DNA of 5,074 nt. Origin: Candidatus Woesearchaeota archaeon (GTDB lineage Archaea > Nanobdellota > Nanobdellia > Woesearchaeales > 21-14-0-10-32-9). Numbering within the stretch: position 1 is the stretch's first letter; each line of letters starts with the position of its first letter. A model generated the notes under the pieces. The model searched no databases and was not told the DNA's origin. It saw only the letters and a program-made list of their open reading frames with translations. The translations under genes were made by a program, and so were the position numbers. The stretch spans positions 1 through 5,074 of the forward strand of contig SKIS01000028.1 in the NCBI GenBank assembly GCA_007116295.1. Reading direction: 5' to 3'. Positions 1-4,516 of the stretch are shown piece by piece.

Positions 1-23
1 AAATATATTTTCTTAGAAACTTT

Positions 24-31
24 TTTATAAT
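24..31 (+). promoter_or_regulatory. TATA box for the membrane-anchored protein gene
   Basis: TTTATAAT is centred about 27 bp before the ATG at 54. Archaeal TATA boxes lie about 26 bp upstream of the transcription start, so the transcript would begin at or next to the ATG and be leaderless. No Shine-Dalgarno sequence precedes the ATG, which fits. The flanking sequence is very AT-rich, so the exact box is approximate. Confidence 0.55.
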
Positions 32-53
32 GTAATATAAATTGTTAGAATAT

Positions 54-500
54 ATGAATTCAAAAATAATTTTAACAATAGTCGCAATAATTTTGTTAGT
101 GATAGGAGTATATTACTATGTAGAAATAGCTCCGGTAAGATCAGAGATAGGTCAAAGCGTAGACGCATTAGAGGATGCGCTTGATAGGGAAGAATATACT
201 AATATTCCTAGTCAAAGTCGACCTGCAACATTACAAACACCTTTATCTTTTGATAGGGAAGAATACGCTTTACTGGTTTATAACCCTTCTTTAAGTAGCT
301 TTGATGACTTTTCTTTAGAATGTCTTAATAATCCTTCTGCCAGTATAAGTTCTTATGAGGTGCAAGGTCAGCAAGACGATTCCACAGTTGTAAAATTATA
401 TATTGACTTCCAAGGAAGTCAAGGAATTGATATTTGCACGTTATCTATATTGGACAGCGACCAAATTGCGATTCATAAGCTGCAAGAAACCGCTAGTTGA
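54..500 (+). CDS. Small single-pass membrane-anchored protein, function unknown
   Basis: I do not recognise this 148-residue protein. Residues 5-23 (IILTIVAIILLVIGVYYYV) form one hydrophobic helix straight after a short MNSK start, so it is probably anchored by its N-terminus with the rest outside the membrane. There is no lipobox. The remainder is acidic and Ser/Gln-rich. It holds only two cysteines, Cys90 and Cys128, which could form a disulfide if the domain is extracellular. The five residues DREEY occur twice (44-48 and 68-72), encoded by an identical 16-nt stretch. I chose ATG 54 over an in-frame TTG at 42 because the TATA box at 24-31 is spaced for a leaderless start at 54, and TTG 42 would lie upstream of the predicted transcript start. 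The gene converges with the TrmB-type regulator gene, with 43 bp between stop codons. It could equally be a small secreted or pilin-like accessory protein, but nothing in the sequence decides this. Confidence 0.75.
   Translation: MNSKIILTIVAIILLVIGVYYYVEIAPVRSEIGQSVDALEDALDREEYTNIPSQSRPATLQTPLSFDREEYALLVYNPSLSSFDDFSLECLNNPSASISSYEVQGQQDDSTVVKLYIDFQGSQGIDICTLSILDSDQIAIHKLQETAS
181..265 (+). repeat. In-frame 16-nt direct repeat encoding DREEY twice
   Basis: TTGATAGGGAAGAATA occurs at 181-196 and again, identically, at 250-265. The offset is 69 nt (23 codons), so both copies are read in the same frame and give DREEY. Identity at the nucleotide level, not just the protein level, suggests a recent local duplication or gene conversion inside the gene, although the sequence between the copies is not visibly repeated. 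Confidence 0.7.
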
Positions 501-517
501 TATAGAAAAAATTAATT

Positions 518-555
518 AAAAAATAAAAAAAGTTGTGAAGAAATTATTTCTTCAC
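518..555 (-). terminator. Hairpin plus U-tract terminator of the TrmB-type gene
   Basis: A perfect 9-bp inverted repeat has arms GTGAAGAAA (535-543) and TTTCTTCAC (547-555) around a three-base loop at 544-546. That loop is the TAA stop codon of the regulator gene on the minus strand. On the minus strand the hairpin is followed by AAC, then seven U, one A and six U (plus-strand A runs at 525-531 and 518-523). Archaeal termination depends chiefly on U-rich tracts, so the U runs are the stronger evidence. In the plus direction only four T follow the hairpin, so any help it gives the convergent gene is weaker. Confidence 0.7.
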
Positions 556-1356
556 TTTTACGTCTTGCATTCCTTCCCAAGCTATACTAAATAAGTTTTC
601 TACTGCGCTTGCAAAGAAAGGTGTGTTAATCCAAATACCTATGTCGTACGTAGGATGAATTTCTTTATCGTCCATTATCATAAAGATAATTTCGCTTCCA
701 TCCACAACTATAAATCTGGCATTAATATCTGCGTGTTTAATCGTAACTATTCCTTCAAGTTCTTTAGCGGCTTTCTTGGTTTCTTCAGTCATAGGAGCTG
801 CAACTCTTATTTTAACTCCTTTTTGTTTTAACTGTTCAAACACAGGCTTAAAACCTTCCATTTTTCTTAAAAAGCCTTCACTTGTTGTCATTATACTTAT
901 GCTCTTTTCTGCACTTCTAAGAGTCATATCCATATGATTGTACAAGTTATGTCTTCCTTTTAGTGATCCTGAAAGATCAGATGGTTCGACCATTTCTACG
1001 CCTGAGCTGTGTAAGCTTGTGAGCTCAGTTACTATATCAGAGTCTTTTAGTTCTTCTAATTTTTTAACGCTTTGCTCTGCTTCTTGCTTAACGTTCTTTT
1101 TTACTCTTTCTAGAACTTCTTTTGGCGGCACAGCTATATATTTTATTGGCTTGCCTATTTTCATTACTACAAAGCCTTTTTTTTCTAGGCTTTCTAGAAC
1201 GTCATATGATCTGCTTCTTGGAACATTTGCAATATCGCTAAGTTCTCCAGCTGTACTTACACCTCTACTAAGTAAAGCCGCCCAAATTTTAACTTCGTAT
1301 AAATTAAGAGAGAAATGTCTTCTTAACTTGTTTAAAAATTCGTCTTTTACAATCAT
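544..1356 (-). CDS. TrmB-family transcriptional regulator with degenerate PLD-like domain
   Basis: This 270-residue protein is a predicted DNA-binding regulator of the archaeal TrmB family. Residues 10-75 form the winged helix. The family pattern is clear: LYEVKIWAALL, then VPRSRSYDVLESLEKKG as the recognition-helix region, then the wing ending GKPIKYIAVPP. Residues 78-108 are a Lys/Glu-rich helix, likely a dimerising coiled coil. Residues about 134-262 look like the phospholipase-D-like effector half of the family. In it, the catalytic HxK(x)4D motif appears as N212-x-R214-(x)4-D219, so enzyme activity is unlikely and a ligand-sensing or structural role is more plausible. TrmB proteins classically regulate sugar uptake and metabolism, but no such genes lie nearby, so the ligand and targets are unknown. 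I chose ATG 1356, which sits 9-11 nt after a GAGGAGGGG ribosome site. An in-frame TTG at 1365 abuts that site directly and is too close. The gene appears to be transcribed alone, and its promoter carries a palindrome that may be its own operator. Confidence 0.88.
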   Translation of the reverse strand: MIVKDEFLNKLRRHFSLNLYEVKIWAALLSRGVSTAGELSDIANVPRSRSYDVLESLEKKGFVVMKIGKPIKYIAVPPKEVLERVKKNVKQEAEQSVKKLEELKDSDIVTELTSLHSSGVEMVEPSDLSGSLKGRHNLYNHMDMTLRSAEKSISIMTTSEGFLRKMEGFKPVFEQLKQKGVKIRVAAPMTEETKKAAKELEGIVTIKHADINARFIVVDGSEIIFMIMDDKEIHPTYDIGIWINTPFFASAVENLFSIAWEGMQDVKVKK

Positions 1357-1365
1357 TTTATTCAA

Positions 1366-1374
1366 CCCCTCCTC
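1366..1374 (-). promoter_or_regulatory. Strong Shine-Dalgarno site of the TrmB-type gene
   Basis: GAGGAGGGG, read on the minus strand from 1374 to 1366, contains GGAGG, complementary to the archaeal 16S rRNA 3' end. It ends 9 nt before ATG 1356 and directly touches TTG 1365, so it selects the ATG as start. It is one of the few strong ribosome sites in the window, and it agrees with the promoter position, which predicts a leader of about 35 nt rather than a leaderless transcript. Confidence 0.7.
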
Positions 1375-1404
1375 GGGAAGTTCACCCCTTTTAATTAGTA
1401 AATA

Positions 1405-1414
1405 TAGTTAACTA
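1405..1414. promoter_or_regulatory. Perfect 10-bp palindrome beside a TATA box, candidate operator
   Basis: TAGTTAACTA is a perfect palindrome. It directly abuts the downstream edge of the minus-strand TATA box of the TrmB-type gene, between that box and the predicted transcript start near 1392. A dimeric winged-helix protein bound there would block polymerase recruitment, so autoregulation by the adjacent regulator is plausible. The sequence is AT-rich and short, so chance cannot be excluded. Confidence 0.4.
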
Positions 1415-1424
1415 CTTTAAATAT
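1415..1424 (-). promoter_or_regulatory. TATA box of the TrmB-type gene
   Basis: The minus strand reads ATATTTAAAG, a good archaeal TATA element. A start about 26 nt downstream of its centre falls near 1392, giving a leader of about 35 nt that includes the ribosome site at 1366-1374. Confidence 0.6.
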
Positions 1425-1459
1425 GTTACGATTTTTTACTATTACTCGATTACTAAATT

Positions 1460-2236
1460 TTATCTTATCTCTATGTTTCCGTTATTTATTTTTATCAATG
1501 TATCATTATTGCTAAAAATTCCTTCTGTTGAAGAAGGACTATATGTTTTAAAATGAACTTCGAAGCTGCTGCGCTGATTGCCTTCTAAAAAAGTTCCTCT
1601 CACCCAACCGTCTTGGGAAATCCATCTTGCTCTAGGGCTTGTGTATCCTAAACCTTTATTATATGATAAAAATTTTCCTTTAGCATCATTCACGTAAAAC
1701 TCTAATTCTCCTCCTTGATTATGGTTGCCTACGCTTCCAAACAAATCTTTTGCATTTAGTCTCATATGAGAAGAAATATTTTTGTTTAGGATTTTAGCAC
1801 CTTTACTTTCAGAACCTATGTCTCCATTAACTTCTATATCGAAGATGGAGTTCTCGTTATAGCTAAAAGAATTGCTTTCTAAACTGCCTGTTTTGAAAAC
1901 TACATGTATGCCTTTGTTTTCTATTACGCTAGCATCGTTTAACTTTCCGTTTATAGTAAACTTTATAGGATGTCTTCCACCTTTCAAACCGCGTATAAAA
2001 CCTACGGGGAAGTATCCTTCTGAAAAGAAAAAATCATTCATTCCCGCATCATAGCTTTCTTGTATAATTAAATTCATTTTTTGAGCTACTTCTTTTTCTG
2101 CTTCTTCTCTTTCAAAACCTCCTTCATCTAAAGAAAGCAAGTAATTAGAAAAATTTCTATGTGTTATAGATAATGCTTCTTTCCCTAAGTGTTTCATATC
2201 TTCAAATTCTTTTATTATTTTAACTATGTTTTCCAT
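1460..2236 (-). CDS. Unrecognised cytosolic beta-rich protein
   Basis: I do not recognise this 258-residue protein. It has no signal peptide, no membrane helix and no cysteine. Residues 1 to about 66 are predicted helical and charged (for example EGGFEREEAEKEVAQKMN). From about residue 70 it changes to short alternating hydrophobic strands joined by turns rich in Gly, Asn and Ser, such as IKFTINGKLNDAS, IHVVFKTGSLES and IFDIEVNGDIG. That pattern is typical of a beta-helix or beta-sandwich and of parallel stacked repeats, but I see no exact repeat unit and no catalytic motif. A central GGxLxFYVNDAKGKF stretch and a segment with two Trp (RARWISQDGWVRG) stand out. It starts at ATG 2236 with a TATA box spaced for a leaderless transcript, so it can be expressed independently of the methyltransferase gene that ends 35 bp upstream. 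It may still receive read-through from that operon, as no terminator is evident between them. Confidence 0.75.
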   Translation of the reverse strand: MENIVKIIKEFEDMKHLGKEALSITHRNFSNYLLSLDEGGFEREEAEKEVAQKMNLIIQESYDAGMNDFFFSEGYFPVGFIRGLKGGRHPIKFTINGKLNDASVIENKGIHVVFKTGSLESNSFSYNENSIFDIEVNGDIGSESKGAKILNKNISSHMRLNAKDLFGSVGNHNQGGELEFYVNDAKGKFLSYNKGLGYTSPRARWISQDGWVRGTFLEGNQRSSFEVHFKTYSPSSTEGIFSNNDTLIKINNGNIEIR

Positions 2237-2259
2237 GTAACTACTTAGAAGTGCGTATA

Positions 2260-2270
2260 GATATTTAAAG
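2260..2270 (-). promoter_or_regulatory. TATA box for the beta-rich protein gene
   Basis: The minus strand reads CTTTAAATATC, centred 29 bp before ATG 2236, which predicts a leaderless or nearly leaderless transcript. The likely BRE region (GTAAA) overlaps the stop codon of the upstream methyltransferase gene, so the promoter is packed against that gene's 3' end. Confidence 0.6.
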
Positions 2271-2271
2271 T

Positions 2272-3033
2272 TTACTCAACTATGAAAAATTCTTCATTAC
2301 CAATAACTTTGCGATCATATTTTCCTGCTTTTTTCTTAAACCAATTTCTTTGAGGAGCAATCTTTTTTCCACCAATACTTTGCAGAGGAAAACTTATTAT
2401 TTTTTTACATTTCATTTTCAAAAGCTCATCAGTTATATCTCTAGTTGTAGATTCTAAAGTATCCACCAATTTCAACATTAAACAAACATCAAAATTAGCG
2501 CTTACATTTACTAACTCTCTAACAACAGATTTATCCGACAAATCTAAAAGTTTAGCATCTCCTCTGATTTTTTCATTTTCAAAATATCTATTAACTAGCT
2601 CAACTTCTTGTCCGATGTCTATAGCCAAATAATTTTCAATATACTCTTTTTTAAATGCTAAAGGGTTCAACCCACAGCCTAAATCCATTATTTTTTTCCC
2701 AGAAATCAACTCGAGAAACTCTCCATAAAAAGGTAAACGCTCACGAGTACTCACATGTTTTTTTAAGGCTTCATCATATTTTTTTTCATCAATGAGCTTC
2801 TTCACACTTTCTTTATCTTCATCAAAACTTCCATAAACAACTCGAAGTCTTTTTCGGACCTCTTTAACAAAAAATTTGTACTCTTTACTTTTAGGATTAT
2901 AATTCTTTTTTTCTAGCTCGGAAAAAAAATCTTTTTTTTCACTGATAACTTCCTTTAAAATCTTTTCAACAAAAGACTTGCTAAGGCTTGAGAGTTCTTT
3001 TTTTTGCATTATTTTAGCTATTAACTTTTCCAT
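2272..3033 (-). CDS. ArmA/Rmt/FmrO-family 16S rRNA (guanine-N7) methyltransferase
   Basis: This 253-residue protein matches the FmrO/ArmA/Rmt family, which uses S-adenosylmethionine to methylate N7 of G1405 in the decoding site of 16S rRNA. In bacteria these enzymes give high-level resistance to 4,6-linked aminoglycosides. Family landmarks are all present in order: a helical N-terminal rRNA-docking region (1-90) with a VVYGSF segment (65-70, compare IWGSY in ArmA); the block KHVSTRER (92-99); the SAM-binding loop DLGCGLNPLA (117-126); the acidic residue D139 after strand 2; FDVCLMLKLVDTLE (181-194); SFPLQSIGGK (214-223); and the C-terminal KVIGNE (242-247). The length is close to that of ArmA (about 257). 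I chose ATG 3033 because its MEK start lines up with the ArmA N-terminus. An in-frame TTG at 3048 is too close to a GGAGG that is itself part of Pelota's coding sequence. It overlaps pelota by 13 bp, so the two are very likely co-transcribed and translationally coupled. The exact target base in this organism is inferred from family membership. Confidence 0.88.
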   Translation of the reverse strand: MEKLIAKIMQKKELSSLSKSFVEKILKEVISEKKDFFSELEKKNYNPKSKEYKFFVKEVRKRLRVVYGSFDEDKESVKKLIDEKKYDEALKKHVSTRERLPFYGEFLELISGKKIMDLGCGLNPLAFKKEYIENYLAIDIGQEVELVNRYFENEKIRGDAKLLDLSDKSVVRELVNVSANFDVCLMLKLVDTLESTTRDITDELLKMKCKKIISFPLQSIGGKKIAPQRNWFKKKAGKYDRKVIGNEEFFIVE

Positions 3034-4037
3034 CTTAAAATTCCACAAATTCCTCCAACACCATCTATTTCTTCACTATCAACTATATGTATTTCTCCTT
3101 GCATGCTTTCCGCTAAAGAAAGCAACTTATCTAAGTCTTTGTATTTAGACTCTTCTTTTGATTTTCTCAAAAAGCTTTCTGTCACAAAAAGTTTTTCTAC
3201 AGCTCCAATATTCACTGCCTTTTTTGTTTCGTTCAATCCAATACATGCTTTTTCTTCAGCTATGCTTCTCATTACATCTTGAACCAGTTTTTCTTGTCTA
3301 CTGACTCTGTGATTTTTCAAACCACTAACGACTTCTTTTTTTCTAAGAAGTTCTTTAAAAGCAGCTTTATTATTTCCAGAGATAGAAGACCATATAACTC
3401 TCTTTTTCACATTTTCACTCAGCTCTTTTTCTAAGTACTCTTTCCAAAAAGAAGGACTTGCAATAACTATACATTCTGGATTTTGAGTAGAAACATATTC
3501 TTCTAATGCAGAATTTATTTCCTTATAAAAATTAGTTGTATTAACATCATACCCTTTTTTTTGAACATCTCCCTTGAGTTTAGAAATTTCCTCAAAACCA
3601 GTAGAGTCTAACTTTGCAAATCTAGCTTCTTCTCTATCAAAGATAACCAATAGGGCTTGAATATTTTTCTCTAAAGACTCCTTTAATTTTTTAATCTCAT
3701 AAACTCCCCATTCTTCTTTTTCTATTTTTATGCTCTCACCCTCTTCTAAACTAAAGCTATGATAGCTTCCTTTGGAAACATCTTCAGGACCTTCAACTAT
3801 AGGTCCTAATATTCTAAGACTTTTATGTTCTGGCTCATATTCTACTTTTTCTACTTCTAATTTAATCCAAACCTTTTTTCTGACAGTCTTAACATTTGGT
3901 TCCTGTCCTACTTTTATTTTTCTTTCAGTAATTCCAGAAACAAAATCTCCAGAAGTGATTATATGGCTTAAATACCAATTATCTTCTTGAGATTCTACAG
4001 TTACATGAACCACGTTTTTAACTTTGTTAAATTTCAT
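3021..4037 (-). CDS. pelA: Pelota (Dom34) ribosome-rescue factor
   Basis: This 338-residue protein is archaeal Pelota, the release-factor-like protein that enters the empty A site of stalled ribosomes and works with aEF1A and ABCE1 to split them. Three domains are visible. The N-terminal Sm-like domain (about 1-126) includes DNWYLSHIITSGD (19-31), the TxRK segment (38-41), LRILGPI (74-80) and the KGSYHSFSLEEGE segment. The central eRF1-like domain (about 127-247) begins ALLVIFDREEARFAKL. The C-terminal domain (about 248-335) contains NIGAVEKLFVTE (276-287) and ends GGICGILRW. It lacks a GGQ motif, as expected for Pelota and unlike true release factor aRF1. The C-terminal loop is shortened: where family members usually have a longer stretch like SSEHEAGxxLxxLGGI, this one reads DSEEIDGVGGI. 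ATG 4037 is preceded by a TATA box spaced for a leaderless transcript. It is the first gene of a unit with the rRNA methyltransferase and diverges from the radA operon. Confidence 0.93.
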   Translation of the reverse strand: MKFNKVKNVVHVTVESQEDNWYLSHIITSGDFVSGITERKIKVGQEPNVKTVRKKVWIKLEVEKVEYEPEHKSLRILGPIVEGPEDVSKGSYHSFSLEEGESIKIEKEEWGVYEIKKLKESLEKNIQALLVIFDREEARFAKLDSTGFEEISKLKGDVQKKGYDVNTTNFYKEINSALEEYVSTQNPECIVIASPSFWKEYLEKELSENVKKRVIWSSISGNNKAAFKELLRKKEVVSGLKNHRVSRQEKLVQDVMRSIAEEKACIGLNETKKAVNIGAVEKLFVTESFLRKSKEESKYKDLDKLLSLAESMQGEIHIVDSEEIDGVGGICGILRWKS

Positions 4038-4062
4038 AATATTAATAGTAATAAGTCATTAT

Positions 4063-4069
4063 GTTTAAA
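4063..4069 (-). promoter_or_regulatory. TATA box of the pelota-methyltransferase operon
   Basis: The minus strand reads TTTAAAC within AAATTTAAACAT, centred about 29 bp before ATG 4037. No Shine-Dalgarno lies before that ATG, so the transcript is probably leaderless. The box sits back to back with the plus-strand TATA box of the radA operon, with about 45 bp between them. Confidence 0.55.
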
Positions 4070-4084
4070 TTTTTATGTAAAACC

Positions 4085-4100
4085 GGACATCACTGGACAT
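4085..4100. promoter_or_regulatory. Spaced GGACAT direct repeat between divergent promoters
   Basis: GGACAT occurs at 4085-4090 and 4095-4100, exactly 10 bp apart, so both copies face the same side of the helix. These are the most GC-rich bases in an otherwise AT-rich intergenic region, and they lie between the two divergent TATA boxes. This is a reasonable candidate binding site for a regulator of one or both operons. No known protein is assigned. Confidence 0.35.
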
Positions 4101-4113
4101 TTTTGCTAAAAAC

Positions 4114-4122
4114 ATATTTAAA
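4114..4122 (+). promoter_or_regulatory. TATA box of the small-protein-radA operon
   Basis: ATATTTAAA is followed by C at 4123, and an A-rich BRE-like stretch (CTAAAAAC) precedes it. The predicted start is near 4143, giving a leader of about 55 nt, which is long compared with the leaderless genes in this window. A weaker alternative is TATAC at 4131-4135, which would start transcription near 4160. Confidence 0.55.
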
Positions 4123-4140
4123 CAAAAAGATATACACTTA

Positions 4141-4196
4141 TTATTACCTCTCACGAGCTGTGAGTTGAAATAAAAAGCGATAAGCAAAGGTGATAA
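4141..4196 (+). promoter_or_regulatory. Potential SD-sequestering leader structure of the radA operon
   Basis: Bases 4141-4149 (TTATTACCT) can pair with 4188-4196 (AGGTGATAA) in a 9-bp stem with one G-U pair. The right arm contains the Shine-Dalgarno GGTGAT at 4189-4194. Nested directly against the left arm is a hairpin with arms CTCAC (4150-4154) and GTGAG (4160-4164) around a five-base loop. Folding would hide the ribosome site and so could control translation of the small protein and RadA. The left arm resembles the 16S rRNA anti-Shine-Dalgarno, which partly explains the complementarity. The full stem needs a transcript start at or before 4141; a start near 4143-4145 would trim it to about 5-7 pairs. 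Confidence 0.4.
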
Positions 4197-4198
4197 AT

Positions 4199-4516
4199 AT
4201 GGAAAAAAAAGTAGATGAAGCAGGAAGATTAGACGTAAAAGTACCTAGCGTGGATGAAGTTTTGAAAAAAAAACATCCAGAAACAAAATTTAGGGCAGGA
4301 AGTGTATCTGCTACGATATGGAAAAATTCTCGAAAAGACGATAAAGGAAAAGAGATATTTTTTCGAACAATTTCTTTTGAAAAAGGATACCAAGACAAAG
4401 ATGGAAATTGGCAAAACACTAATGTTTTAAGAACATCAGACTTGCCAAAAGCAACTTTAGTTCTTCAAAAAGCCTACGAATACATATACATGCAAGGAGA
4501 TGAACAAGATGAGTGA
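4199..4516 (+). CDS. Small protein of unknown function, coupled to radA
   Basis: This 105-residue protein has no function I can name. Residues 1-28 are charged and likely helical or disordered (DEVLKKKHPE). Residues about 29-97 look like one compact domain: strands FRAGSVSATIWKN (31-43), EIFFRTISFEKGYQ (52-65), a turn DKDGNWQNT (66-74) and a helix LPKATLVLQKAYEYI (82-96). The tail GDEQDE is acidic. This strand-strand-turn-strand-helix order with a DKDGxW hairpin recalls small uncharacterised proteins I associate with archaea and mobile DNA, and an acidic C-terminal tail is common in single-strand DNA-binding proteins. An accessory or ssDNA-binding role for RadA is therefore possible, but this is inference from fold impression and neighbour only. 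ATG 4199 follows AAAGGTGAT with good spacing. An in-frame GTG at 4190 lies inside that ribosome site and is rejected. The last 8 bases overlap the start of radA. Confidence 0.85.
   Translation: MEKKVDEAGRLDVKVPSVDEVLKKKHPETKFRAGSVSATIWKNSRKDDKGKEIFFRTISFEKGYQDKDGNWQNTNVLRTSDLPKATLVLQKAYEYIYMQGDEQDE

Noticed and set aside
938..1411. 157-codon plus-strand open frame across the TrmB-type gene
   Set aside because: It is antisense to a clear TrmB-family protein, is rich in Ser/Thr/Phe/Leu as expected of antisense frames, and has no ribosome site or family resemblance.
1872..2054. 60-codon plus-strand open frame
   Set aside because: It is antisense to the 258-residue beta-rich gene, with no promoter or ribosome site of its own.
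2272..3033. A horizontally acquired resistance cassette
   Set aside because: No transposase, integrase, terminal repeat or other resistance gene is present, the gene overlaps a core archaeal gene, and its AT-rich sequence resembles that of its neighbours by eye.
3034..3048. Upstream TTG start (3048) for the methyltransferase, adding MWNFK
   Set aside because: The nearby GGAGG is only three bases from TTG and is explained by Pelota's conserved Gly-Gly codons. ATG 3033 aligns with the ArmA N-terminus.
3772..3990. 72-codon plus-strand open frame
   Set aside because: It is antisense to the N-terminal domain of Pelota, whose reading frame is unambiguous.
3021..4037. aRF1 (translation termination factor) as an alternative to Pelota
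   Set aside because: There is no GGQ or NIKS-type motif, and the N-terminal Sm-like domain with DNWYLSHIITSGD is characteristic of Pelota.
4150..4172. GTTGAAA-like sequence after a hairpin, reminiscent of a CRISPR repeat end
   Set aside because: There is only one copy, with no repeat-spacer periodicity anywhere in the window.
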